DNA of 64,000 bases, from positions 22,025,129 to 22,089,128 of the forward strand of contig OZ022242.1 in NCBI GenBank assembly GCA_963978895.1. The letters run 5' to 3'. Both the position numbers and the translations under genes were made by a program. The DNA comes from Erpobdella octoculata. Taxonomy: Eukaryota; Annelida; Clitellata; Hirudinida; Erpobdellidae. A model generated the notes under the pieces. The model saw only the letters and a list, made by a program, of their open reading frames with translations, searched no databases and was not told the origin of the DNA. Of this stretch, positions 42,530-54,661 are shown in pieces. Numbering within the stretch: the stretch's first letter is position 1; every line of letters starts with the position of its first letter.

Positions 42530-42970
42530 AAGCCCCCCCCCCCTTAGAAGATATTTCTCCCCCCCCCCTGAAAAATTTTAAAATATTTAGTTTTTTTGAA
42601 ATTTATAAACCTGTTAACCGTTACACAAGTAAATAGCTGGATAAAACAGCGTATTTCGCCCCCCAATTCTAAAGATATGTACCTACTTTTTCGAGCTTTA
42701 TAAACCTGTTAACCGTTATACAAATTCATAACTGGATAAAGCAGCGGATTTCGCCCCCCCCCCTGAAAAATTTTAAGGCGTAATGTTTTGAATTTTAAAT
42801 GCCTGTAAACCGCTATAAAAGTTCCTAACTGGATAAGGCAGCGGACTTCCCCCCCCAAATTCTAAGATATGTACCTACTTTTTCGAACTTGTTAACCGTT
42901 ATACAAGTTCATAACTGGATAAGGCAGCAGATTTCGCCCCCCTCCCCAAATTCTAAGATACGTACCTATT
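42530..42970. repeat. ~90-bp tandem repeat with poly-C tracts
   Basis: Four diverged copies (centres near 42630, 42725, 42820, 42905) share TGTTAACCGTTATACAAGTT, CATAACTGGATAAGGCAGCG and TTTCGCCCCCC, followed by TTCTAAGATATGTACCTACT. Spacing varies from about 85 to 96 bp. Confidence 0.85.
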
Positions 42971-45178
42971 TTTTTAACCTGTCTTTTGTCTGTCATTCTG
43001 GTATTTTTTTATTTTCTTTTATTTGTGTTATTACATCTGTTAAGTTTGGTTATGGTAAGTTTGTATTGTAGTTAGCACATTTTTTAATCTAAATGTAACT
43101 AATATCGCAATGTAGTGCGTTGTGTGTAAATCTGCTACTGAAGAAAAACTAATCTAAATATTGAAACAAGATGGGAAAACTTCTCTATTAAATTCTGCAA
43201 CTGTAATTTGATATACAATTTTAATTGACAGTTTAACTCTATAAATGTGAATGTTTGTATACATAAGTAAATAACAAAGCAAAGAAAAATAATCAGCCCC
43301 AGCCTTGTGTTAGTTTTAGTTCTAGCAGTTAGATGATCTAGCTCCAATAAAAAGAATTTAAGATCTAAGTTTTCCACATAATAAACAATTATTCCAGTCA
43401 AATATAAAGTAGTTCAAAAATTATTCCTGGAAAGCTACCTCAACTGAAAATGCATGTTTTGAGAACTCATTTTCAGGAAATGAAATTGAAGTATTTCTTA
43501 GACAATGATAGATGGAGCTGGGGAAAATAGATTTTAAGTTGTGTCTCATTAATACTGATATAGAGGCAGCACCTGATAGCCCAGATAGCCTAATTATTGT
43601 ATAAGTTGTAAATGTGAAATTTTTAAAAAAGCCCATGCTCTTCACTTCTAAAAGTTGTTCATGTTTTAAATATGAGCTACGTTGTATCTGCCTGTAAACA
43701 TTGCTATGGTAAAGTTTGTAATAAATTTCTTCATGCTGATAATCTTGAAGTAGATATGTTTAAGGGCGATATATGTGGAGGCCTGTATGAAAAAACTGTT
43801 AAAATCGATGAGATACTATTTTAATTAGGCTTGCCCAAAATTAGTCTTTGTTTTTGGACGTATTTATTCTTTAAATTGGCAAAAAAGTTGATGCTCTTAA
43901 AACAGTTTTGAAGGTACTTGTATATGCTTGTAAATGTTGCTGTGACAAAGTTTAAGATAACTGACTTTATATTAGTGGTCTTGTAAATAATAATTATTAT
44001 TATCTATAATAGTGAAATATGTGTAAATGTCAGAGTTGGCCAATGTGAGCAGTTATTACATTTTATTTAAAGTGATATATAGAAACTTATCAAGTTCTTA
44101 AGAAAACGTCTTCTTTGTTCTGCAAGGTTTTGATGCTTATTAAAATAGCTCTTGTATATTTCTTCCAGTTACACGTCTATTATTGTTGTAACAAGTTCTT
44201 CTGCACATGAGGATATTGCTAAGCATTGTCTCAATGTCAAAACTGTTTGCTTGTGTGTTATAATAAACAGCAAACAATTTGACTATGATATGATGTGCAT
44301 TATTTATCTACAAAATCCTCATAATCTACACTTCCCAGTTTACTTCAGCCAGCACGACAAAAGTTGCTAACAGTGTCTCTGAATTGAATTAAAATTTGAC
44401 AATGTTTAAAGTGGTGTTAGTGTTTAGTGTTTAGAATGTCTCTTCGGAAGCACTGTAGTGTCACAGCCAATGTAACAGCTGGCAAACCATTCTCAGTCTG
44501 GCAGCCCCGAACCTTCTGTCTATATCACTCTATGTGTGGTGGACACAAGAAGTAAAGTCGTGGATGAAGATCTGACTCTTCTGCTCGACTGAATTGTGCT
44601 CAATATAATAATTTTTGAAGCTATATAACAGTTATTATTATAATTATTTAATAAGTTGAAACTTATACTTTGTTTTTAGAATTAAAATTTATGTTGTTCT
44701 AAAAACCAGTGTTTGATAAATTTCTTGTCTTTAAGATGTTTGAGCATGTTTCTTTAAAAAGTGGTACGATTCCCATAACCGGCACCCCCTTCAGCTATTT
44801 TCAAATAAGGTTGTGTTTTCAGGTTGTATTGCTTTTTAAATACTGGAGAATATCGAAAACGTAGACTAGTTGAGTGTACATAATCGTTTATACAGAGGAG
44901 TTAAACTAGTTTAAGCCTTAAGCATTTGATAATCAACAACATTCTTCGGGCAGCTCCATAAGCAAACGGAAAATAAAAGTTTTGTTAAAAAATAAAGAAA
45001 TAAATAACATAACTGTTTTATGAGCATTTGAGTGTAAAAAGTTTAAATTTCGTGGAGATAATTTGTAAACTAAGCGTCACTTTTTACGCAGAAATAGAAA
45101 AAGCTGGCTTTTGATTGGTTGGCGTTAATAAACAGATTCGCGAGTCTTGAGCAACTTCTTTTGCTAATAACTTTTTTT
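42971..45178. other. No gene recognised (2.2 kb)
   Basis: AT-rich sequence with short open frames (42889-43071, 43421-43645, 44152-44370) that have no recognisable motif. It could be noncoding or UTR sequence. Nothing supports an annotation. Confidence 0.5.
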
Positions 45179-45599
45179 ATACTATAATCTGATTGGATAG
45201 TTTTAAATGACTAGGTCACATACAACCATAGATATCTATCCATATTTTCATACTTTATGATCTTGAAGCTTGCTAATATTTTCGTTTGAATTTTTTTTTA
45301 TTTCAGTCAAATTAACCTTTACACTTTTATTTAGAAACAACTATACATAATTTTATGATTAATAATAATTTTTATTTAAAACTAGCGGGGTTACCCGGCG
45401 TTGCCCGGGGTTTTTTAGAGGTTTTTCTAATGTTTGTCTCTCTCGCTCCCGTTTCCTTCTCCACTTTCCCGTTTTCGTCGCGTTCCCGGTCGCTTTTCCG
45501 CTCTCGGTCGTTTTCCAGCTCCCGTTCGCTTTCCCGCTCAGAAGTTTTGTTATCGATTTTCTCTCTTGCTCGCGTTTCCTTCCAAGCTTGCTCTCCCGA

Positions 45600-45790
45600 T
45601 TCCAGTCGCTTTCCGCGTTCCCGGTCGCTTTCCGCGTTCCCGGTCGCTTTCCCGTTCCCGGTCGCTTTCCCGTTCCCGGTCGCTTTCCCGTTCCCGGTGG
45701 CTTTTCCGTTCCCGGTCGCTTTCCCGTTCCCGGTCGCTTTCCCGTTCCCGGTCGCTTTCCCGTTCCCGGTCGCTTTCCCGTTCCCGCTCA
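45600..45790. repeat. 18-bp CG-rich minisatellite in Helitron copy 2
   Basis: About ten units of TTCCCGGTCGCTTTCCCG, the complement of the array in copy 1. A second array of GCGACCGGGAGCGGGAAA lies at 47340-47500 in the inverted internal unit. Confidence 0.9.
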
Positions 45791-45944
45791 CGCTTGCTCT
45801 CCCGTTCCCGGTCATGCTTGCTCTCCCATTCCCGGTCACGGTTGCTCTCCCGTTCACGCTCATTTTTTCTTTTCCATTCTTTCATAACTTCTGTTAGCCT
45901 ATAAAACGTAAAATAGATTTGCTAAGACTATATATATATATATA

Positions 45945-47229
45945 CTAGCAGTGCCCGTAGCGGCTTCGCTCGCATGAAATTAGAGAGTTTGAACCGTGCA
46001 TCCATAGTAGAGATCATTTTTTTAGGTCTCGGCTCGGCCCGTCGACAAATTAGCCCAGTCCGTTTTAAAAACCCAAACTTCTGGCCCGGCACAGCCCGTC
46101 TGAATTAGGCCCGGCCCATTTTTACAGGCCTAGAAGTTCTATATACTTGATGAAAAACTTCGGCCCGTCCCACCTTGACCTCAGGTTTGGCCCGGCCAAA
46201 CTGAAGACCCTAAAATCACTAAAATATCTATATACTTGGTGAAAAACCTCGGCCCGTCCCACTTTGATTTAAGGTTTGGCCTGGCCCGTGTGAAGACTCT
46301 AAAATAACGGCTTGGCCCGGCCGATGATAAACTGGACTTAGTTACTTTTAACCGGCACAAAACTTCAAAATACTAATTTTTACATTTGTAGCACTTATAG
46401 TTTTTGAGTAGCAGTTATTTTGAAATCAAATAACCCTTATTTCCACCCCACATTTGAGGTCCTGGAAACCAAATTTTCAAAAAATTGTGAAACCCGTATA
46501 TCATTATTTTTAAAGTAGAAACTAAATACTAATTTTTACTTTTGTAGCATTAACAGTTTTTGAGTAGAAGCTACTTTAAAAACCAAATAACCCAATTTTC
46601 CAACCCACATTTGAGGTCCGGAAAACAAAATTTGTAAAAAATGGTGAAACACGTATATCTTTATTTTTAGAAAAGAAACTAAATAATAATTTTTACATCT
46701 GTGGTATTTACTGTTTTTGAGTAGCAGTTACTATAAAAGACAATTAGCCCTATTTTCCACCCCACATTTGAAGTCCTGGAAACCAAATTTTCAAAAAATG
46801 CTAAAACACGTATTTCATTATTTTTGGAGTAGAAACTAAATACTAATTTGTACTCCTGTAGCATTAACAGTTTTTGAGTAGAAGCTACTTTAAAAACCAA
46901 ATAACCCAATTTTCCAACCCACATTTGAAGTCCGGGAAACCGAATTTTCAAAAAATGGTGAAACAGGTATCTTTTTATTTTTCAAAAAGAATCTATATAC
47001 CAAACTTCAAAATCTCCTCATTTTTGGTTTTCGAGATATACATTGTTTTAGAAAAAAGTTTGTTTTTCAGTTTTTTCCCCTCAGGAGCAAAATTTTCAAA
47101 AATCCTTTCTTAGCGGATGTTTACGCTATAAAACTAATATAAGTTCCAAATTTCACGTTCCTAGGATGAAGCGTTTGAGCTCGGCGTTGATTATCAGTCA
47201 GTCAGGACATGTTCTTTTATATATATAGA
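45945..47229 (-). mobile_element. Helitron nested in the composite Helitron
   Basis: Read on the minus strand it starts TCTATATATATAAAAGAACA (47229) and ends AGCCGCTACGGGCACTGCTAG-like sequence with CTAG at 45948-45945. It lies between A (45944) and T (47230). The sister copy at 22844-24032 has 16 bases of AT repeat at this point; here 15 precede the insertion and 1 follows it, so the empty site is restored exactly. The interior has five diverged ~160-bp tandem units (46370-47000; GGTTTCCAGGACCTCAAATG and CTCAAAAACTG motifs) and a GGCCCGGCC-rich section (46020-46330). No open frame encodes Rep/helicase. Confidence 0.9.
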
Positions 47230-47954
47230 TGAATGTTTGTGGGTTAGTTTGTCTATTATAGAAACGGGAAAGCGACCCGGAACGGACAGCGAGCGGGAAC
47301 GGAAAAGCAAGCGTGAGCGGGAATGGGAGAGCAAACGTGAGCGGGAAAGCGACCGGGAGTGGTAAAGCGACCGGGAGCGGGAAAGCGACCGGGAGCGGGA
47401 AAGCGACCGGGAGCGGGAAAGCGACCGGGAGCGGGAAAGCGACCGGGAGCGGGAAAGCGACCGGGAGCGGGAAAGCGACCGGGAGCGGGAAAACGACCGA
47501 AAACGGGAAAGCGAACGGGAGTGGGAAAGCAGGTGGGAAAGGAAACGGGAGAGAAAGAGACAAACATTAGAAAAACCTCTAAAAAACCCGGGCAACGCCG
47601 GGTATCTCCGCTAGTACATACATAAACACACACACAGACACACATACATGCACATACACATACATACATACACACATAAATACGCACATACATATATATA
47701 TAGTTCCCGCTCGCTCACCCGCTCCGCTCCGCTCATTTTGTGACGGATTTCAAATTTTTTTTTTTTATTTGACTCCCCTTGACTCTCAAGGTTGTGTGAA
47801 AATTTCATTACGATCGGATGAATGGTGTAGCAATGCATAAAGGACATTAACATACATATATACATATATACAAACATTCATTTTTATATATATAGATTAA
47901 CATGATTGTAGTATCTATGGACTGTAGGCCATAAGTTATTTACAGCTGAAAATT

Positions 47955-48150
47955 ATTGTTTTATACTATTTTAATACTATTGTTTTAATACTATTTTAAT
48001 ACTATTGTTTTAATACTATTTTAATACTATTTTAATACTATTGTTTTAATACTATTTTAATACTATTGTTTCAATACTATTGTTTTAATACTATTGTTTT
48101 AATACTTTTGTTTACTATTTTAATACTATTGTTTTAATACTATTTTTTAT
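47955..48150. repeat. Short tandem TTTTAATACTATTG repeats
   Basis: About a dozen irregular copies of TTTTAATACTATTG or TTTTAATACTAT in the left palindrome arm. The right arm has only three to four copies (51128-51190), so the array expanded after the arms formed or contracted in one. Confidence 0.85.
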
Positions 48151-51100
48151 TGATACTTATAATAGTTCTTACAATTATTCTAATATTTGTATGTGGCTTC
48201 TATATTGAGCCAATAAGACAAAAAAGGCCATACACATTTTTGTATCTACTTTGATATAGCTTGTCTCCACAATTATTCTTTTACAACTGCCTTTGCCATA
48301 TAACCAAATGAAAGCTTGCTGGACCTGTAACATTAAAGTATTCAAGACCTTTTGTCATGTTTCTGTTGCAGATAAATAAATAACTCAGCTAATCTGACAT
48401 GCATATGGAAAAACTAACAAATTTTAGTTATTAACAAAAATGTAGATATTTTTAAACTAATGCAACATTTTTAGGCTTCAAATGTATTATGAGTAACATG
48501 ACATTTTAGATTTAGATGATTAAAAATCATTAAAAAATTATCAGATTTATTGATTTCTTTGATTTTAATTGAAAACAACAGTAGATTAACTATTCAGCTT
48601 TATTATATTACAAAATTATCTCAGTTCTTGATTATGAGGCCAATATAAAAAAGTAAAACACAATTATTTCTGCACTGATAACTGGGAAGTCAAATAATTA
48701 AACAACACTTAATACTGAAATATTGTCAACTCAAGACAATTCATGAATTTATTAAAACAAATAATGCTAGAGTTTGAACTTTGAAAAAAGTTTTGGATCA
48801 GAGCAATGAAGCACAATTTTTTCACGCTGTTTTGCTCATGTGTCTGTTTGTTTAGATCTTAAAGAAATCAATGATATATTTTTTTAGGACAGAAGCCTTT
48901 TGCGTTATTAATTTACTAAAAAATCAAATTCCATTTGGTAAACTTTTGTCAAAAGTTATTAATTGTCAGTCAATTAATAATTAAAATAGTTTATTTGTGT
49001 TTCAGTTTATTGACTAGGCTTGGCTTATATGATTGGAAAAGCTTCATTCCAAATATTGGTGATCTCTGATTGACAGAATGACAAGTTGAATTTTATAGGC
49101 TATTTAACTATTTAGTTACATACATGGAGTGTCAAGTAACTTAGTCGGCAACTTTGTCAATCCACCGGAAAAACCCATAACGGCCAACGACTATAAAATA
49201 AACAACATCGGAAAACAAAGCGCGTCTATATATTTCCATAATTTATGTGACTTTTTAATTCAAAATTATCCAATCAGGTGGCATTATTTATCTTCCTGTC
49301 TTATACCGTCGGACATTGGCGAAACTGCTGCCGGCCCGCGATTATTGAATCGACGGAGTGGCGAGATATACTCTTCATATCGAAAGTCATAGTCACAAAT
49401 GTTATTGTTTATTTATTTAGTTATTTTGATAGTTAAACTCTTGATAGTTATTTAGTTATTTTGTCCTTGTCACTTATACATCTAGCTGCTAGCTGTAAAA
49501 GTATTAGGAGGCAAGCTCAATTTGTTGGATTGGTTTTTTGAAAATTTGAGATTGTAATTAAATTTGAAATCAAAAAGCAGATCTTTGAATTTTAACTTTG
49601 TTTAACCACGAACTAGGTCAGGTCAGATGTGCATGACGCGCGGATTGGCTGAAAGGCGACCAATCGTATTGGTTTAACAGGAGCTGGCTCTCGCCACTCC
49701 GTCGATTCAATAATCGCTGCCGGCCGCATTTTCGCCAATGTCTGACGGTATAAGACAGGGAGATAAATAATGCCACCTGATTGGATAATTTTGAATTAAA
49801 AAAGTCACATAAATTATGCAAATATATAGACGCGCTCTGTTTTCCGATGTTGTTATTTTATAGTCGTTGGCCGTTATGGGTTTTTCCGGTGGATAAAGAT
49901 TGACAAAATATTCGACACTCCATGTATGTAACTAAATAGTTAAATAGCCTATAAAATTCAACTTGTCATTCTGTCAATCAGAGATCACCAATATTTGGAA
50001 TGAAGCTTTTCCAATCATATAAGCCAAGCCTAGTCAATAAACTGAAACACAAATAAACTATTTTAATTATTAATTGACTGACAATTAATAACTTTTGACA
50101 AAAGTTTACCAAATGGAATTTGATTTTTTAGTAAATTAATAACGCAAAAGGCTTCTGTCCTAAAAAAATATATCATTACAAACAGTTATTCTAATCTAAA
50201 AAATCATGCTACTTTGCAATTTAACTCATTAGTTGTTTATTTAATGCAGAAATGGCTTAACTAAGTTGTTCATGGAGATAAATAGGACTAGTTGCAACAT
50301 ATCTGAAACTTCCCCAGGAGAGATTGATAATATATTTTCAACCAAATTCTACTCTGTCAGCATGCTAAGGACAAGCATGTGATAAGAGTGCATAGTAACA
50401 CTGATTTCTTTAAGACCTAAACAAACAAACACATAAGCAAAACAGCATGAAAAAATTGTGCTTCATTGCTTTGATCCAAAACATTTTTTCAAAGTTCAAA
50501 CTCTAGCATTATTTGTTTTAATAAATTCATGAATTGTCTTGAGTTGACAATATTTCAGTATTCAGTATTGTTTAATTATTTGACTTCCCAGTTATTAGTG
50601 CAGAAATAATTGTGTTTTAATTTTTTATATTGGCCTCATAATCAAGAACTGAGATAATTTTGTAATATAATAAAGCTGAATAGTTATTCTACTGTTGTTC
50701 TCAATTAAAATCAAAGAAATCAATAAAACTGATAATTTTTTAATGATTTTTAATCATCTAAATCTAAAATGTCATGTTACTCATAATACATTTGAAGCCT
50801 AAAAATGTTGCATTAGTTTAAAAATATCTTAATTTTTGTTAGTAACTAAAATTTGTTAGTTTTTTCCTATGCATGTCAGATTAGCTGAGTTATTTATTTA
50901 TCTGCAACAGAAACATGACAAAAGGTCTTGAATACTTTAATGTTACAGGTCCAGCAAACTTTTATTTGGTGTATATGGCAAAGGCAGTTGTAAAAGAATA
51001 ATTGTGGAGACAAGCTATATCAAAGTAGATACAAAAATGTGTATGGCCTTTTTTGTCTAAATGGCTCAATATAGAAACCATATACAAATATTAGAATGAT

Positions 51101-51453
51101 TGTAAGAACTATTATAAGTATCAATAAAAATAGTAATAAAACAATAGTATTAAAATAGTATTAAAACAATAGTATTAAAACAGTATAAAACAACAATTTT
51201 CAGCTAAATAACTTATGGCCTACAGTCCATAGATACTACAATCATGTTAATTTTAAATAAAAATTATTATTAATCACAAAATTATATATAGTTGTTTCTA
51301 AATAAAAGTGTAAAAGTTAATTTGACCAAAATAAAAAAAATTTCAAACGAAAATATTAGCAAGCTTCAAGAGCATAATGTATGCAAATATGGATAGATAT
51401 CTATGGTTGTATGTGACCTAGTCATTTAAAACTATCCAATCATATTATAGTAT

Positions 51454-52049
51454 TTGTCTCCCTGTTTTATACCGTCGGACATTGGCGGAAATGCCTGCCG
51501 GCCCGTGTAAACGCGCCTTAATGTGATATGAAATGCACAAAAATTGTCAAATGTTGATAAATTTAAAAAAAAATTAAATTTTCAACATAGCTATTAATTT
51601 TTTGCTAGATTAAATTCTAGAAATTGTTTTACATTGTTGGTTTTTTATGTTTATAATCCTAAATCAAAAAGTAAACTTACAAATTAGAGGTTTATTTATA
51701 TTTACGAATAAATAATATTCCACTATTTATGTTATTGTGATAAAATAAAAATAATACGATAATTTTTCGGCACGGGCCGTCAAAGGGAACCTTTACCCCT
51801 TTACCTTATTTTATATTATAATAGAGTTCGATCGCAAAAAATGGCAGACCTGTCAAACTTTATTTCAGCGTATGTTTTTTTTTATTTAAAAACTTACAAT
51901 TTACAGAAGAATGTGACAGTGCGGGCACTATAACGCGATTAGCTATTGACAGTGAGCGGCACAGTACTATCAATATCAATAGCTACTCGTTATTGACAGT
52001 GAGCGCACTTTATTATTGCAAAAACGACTATATACAGTGCGCGGAAACA
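51454..52049. other. Palindrome-edge repeat and unassigned sequence
   Basis: 51454-51520 (TTATACCGTCGGACATTGGC, GCCGGCCCGTGTAAACGCGC) repeats sequence found near the centre of the palindrome at 49300-49340, so the outer right edge and the inner arm share a module. At 51930-52000 the words AGCTATTGACAGTGAGCG and TTATTGACAGTGAGCGCAC are a short direct repeat. No gene seen. Confidence 0.55.
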
Positions 52050-53552
52050 GGTAAACATGGAGAATAGCGGCAGAAATTATTTTCGGTGTTTTTAATTATT
52101 TTTCTGTTATAAAATTATTATAGTTAGAAAGAAAAATAAATCACCAATTGACTGATCCAATTAATTTCTTAAAATTATAATTAAAAAAGAAGCTAACACC
52201 AGAAAGGTGAATGAAGTTAGCAACGAAGCGGGAAACGTTGTCTATTTTCACTCCAAATCGCCAAAAATTAATTGAATAAAAAATAAACTAAAATTGTCCG
52301 CCTTTTCAAACAAATGTTTTCTTTTAGAGAAATATCAGCTTGATTAAACAGTGCAAAAACTATTTTGAAATATTTATTGACACTTTGTGAAAAATGCTTT
52401 CCACGACTTGACCTTACAAATATGTTACCGACACAGCCAATCAGAAACAAATTAATCAAAAACTAAATAAAATTATCCGCCCCTTCAAACAAATGTATTC
52501 TTATAGAAAATTTAACGTAGAATTCAAATATCTAATTACATTTTACACTTTCCTAGTGACAAATAATAATAAACGTCATTTACAGAAATGCTTCCGCTTT
52601 CAATCGATCCGAATCCCACAAATTAATTAAACAAAAAATAAACTAAAATTGTCCGCCCCTTCAAACAACTGTTTTCTTGTAGAGAAATATAAACTTGATT
52701 GAACAGTGCAAAAATTATTTTAAAATATTCATTGACACTTTGTGAAAAATGCCTTCCACGACTTGACCTTACAAATATGTTACCGACACAGCCAATCAGA
52801 AAAAAATTAATCAAAAAAATAATAAAATTATCCGCCTCTTTAAACAAATGTATTCTTATAGCAAATTTAACGTAGAACTCAAATATCTAATTACATTTTA
52901 CACTTTCCTAGTGACAAATAATAATTGCCGAAAATCGTTGCCCGAATCGTTTCTAACTTCCTGGAGCTACACCAGAAAAGTGTCAGGTAGTAGAAGAAAG
53001 TTTATTCTCATTAACAAAAAACTGACTAAAATTGAAGTGAAATAAAATGTAAAAGAAATTATTTGTGTGAGTTTTTATGAAATAATTTTAAAGAAATAAA
53101 TAACATAATTAAGTGAATTTGAGTTCCGTAGTCTCAAACCAGGTGGCAAATTATTTGATGAAACTCTGTGTTTCTTTAATTGAAAACTATCCAGTTTTAT
53201 CTTTCTCTGAAAAAACTGCTCGGACTTAAATAAACTGTCATTTTATCTATAAATAGTGTTAATCTGATTGCGTGATTAATATTTTATCTTGTGATTGTTA
53301 CGTTTTTTTTGCAAATAACTTATTTTTGACTACGCTATAAACCGTTTCTGTTCGACTGCGCTATTCAGTTTTTGTTGTGTGTTCTCTTGAGTATTTCGCG
53401 AGTTTTCCGAGAGAATTTTATTATCAAAAATTAATAAACTGCTTGAATCATTAAATTGGAGTTATTATTGTGATTACAAATATATAATTATTATAAGGAA
53501 AAAATAATTAAAACACCGAAAATAATTTCTGCCGCTATTCTCCATGTTTACC
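52050..53552. mobile_element. 1.5-kb element with ~59-bp terminal inverted repeats
   Basis: GGTAAACATGGAGAATAGCG, then GCAGAAATTATTTTCGGTGT (52050-52108) is present in reverse complement at 53494-53552 with few differences. Target duplications were not identified and no transposase is encoded, so the superfamily is unknown. Confidence 0.75.
52266..52925. repeat. 355-bp direct tandem duplication
   Basis: The segment from about 52266 (AATTAATTGAATAAAAAATA, ACTAAAATTGTCCGCC, TTACCGACACAGCCAATCAG, TTTACACTTTCCTAGTGACA) is repeated from about 52621 with roughly 90 percent identity by eye. The two short minus-strand open frames (52268-52459, 52623-52847) are the same repeat and not genes. Confidence 0.9.
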
Positions 53553-54661
53553 CGGTAACAAACACTACAAATATTTTTAAAATAAGTTGATTTATTTATC
53601 TAAATAAATGCTCACCTTCATCACAATTCTCATCATTGAATGTTTAGAAAATTAACAAGTAAGCTCTAAAAAACAAGATTTTATCACAAATTCTTTATAT
53701 TTCAAAACATTTTTATTGAATTTATATATGCAAACATTTATTTAATTGTATTTTATTTCTTTTAAAACATACATGATTATTTTTAATTAAAAGAAATTTT
53801 TCTAAAGTTTTTAAACTTTAATAGAATACATTCTAATCAAATCAAATCAAAGAATCATTTGATTAGGGCTAGGCTCTCCCTTATCGACAAAGTCCATTAC
53901 GGGAGCACCATGTGAGTCCCGTGCAAAAATAAAAATAAAATAATAATGGATAGTTGTACAGTATTGTATATTAATTAGCGAGGCTATATTTTAAATTTGA
54001 GCTTGATTGGAGGACGGGAAGTTAGTTCATTTTCACTTTCAAGGTTTGCAAACATTCAAGCAATCAAGTAAGCCAGAAGGGCAGTGAAGTTGATATAAGG
54101 AATTTAACAAGTAAGCTGTAAAAATGAGGTTTTTCACAACTTCCTTATATCTCAATATTTGCTGGCTTTTCAGTTACTGGATTTTTTAAAGCAACATTTT
54201 TTTTGAATTTATATGTGCCAAAATTCATTTAATTGTATTTGATTCATTTTTTTTCTAAAACATAGATACAATGCATTGTCATGATGAGTGAGCCTATATT
54301 TTAAATTTCAGCTTGATTGTATGACAGGAAGCTAGTTAAATCTTACTTTCAAGGTTTGCAAACATTCAAGCAAGCAAGCAATCAATACCAGCGGTGAAGT
54401 TAATAAAAGGATTTTATGGTTGAAATTGAATACATAGAATATTAGATTGCTAGATGTAAGCAATCATGTATCACTCTAGGTGTGTCTTCTCGTTTCATCT
54501 ATGCGACTGCCTGAATAAGATTTACTTCCATCTATTGCTCAATTAACTAATTTTTTCATGAGTTATAAGTTTTGTAGAACGAACCAATGTTCTTATATGA
54601 GTGGTTTTTCAATATAACTATATCTGTATTTATGTCATACATTTTATGTGCTTTATTGTAG
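53553..54661. repeat. Diverged ~309-bp direct repeat, upstream of LAGE3 exon
   Basis: The block beginning CTATATTTTAAATTTGAGCT and containing CTTTCAAGGTTTGCAAACAT at 53985-54070 recurs at 54293-54380. A related AACAAGTAAGCT(C/G)TAAAAA block is at 53656 and 54108. The first LAGE3 exon should lie in or left of this stretch but was not found. Confidence 0.65.

Larger units (their letters stand above)
45382..47896 (-). mobile_element. Composite non-autonomous Helitron, copy 2
   Basis: Read on the minus strand it starts TCTATATATATAAAAATGAA (47896) and ends GGGTAACCCCGCTAG (45382), with the CCCGGGCAACGCCGGGT hairpin. It has the same module order as 22844-24032: 5' block, GAGCGGAGCGGAGCGGG, (TATG)n, an inverted short unit ending CTAG at 47610-47613, then the GTCTTAGCAAATC module with the 18-bp array. 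It differs by a 1285-bp Helitron insertion at 45945-47229. The palindrome's right arm gives the exact empty site: left flank ...TATTTAAAA and right flank TTAACATG join as TATTTAAAATTAACATG. Confidence 0.93.
45179..51453. repeat. Long imperfect palindrome (inverted repeat)
   Basis: The left arm is 45179-45381 plus 47897-49366; the right arm, in reverse complement, is 49689-51453. Matching landmarks are TTTAAATGACTAGGTCACAT (45202) with its complement near 51410, GATTGTAGTATCTATGGACT (47905) near 51230, the block around 48170-48225 with 51045-51120, and GCCGGC...GAATCGACGGAGTGGCGAGA around the centre. The loop is 322 bp. The left arm is interrupted by a 2.5-kb Helitron and the right arm carries about 220 extra bp (50178-50395). 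No gene lies in either arm. A foldback-type element or an inverted duplication are both possible. Confidence 0.9.
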
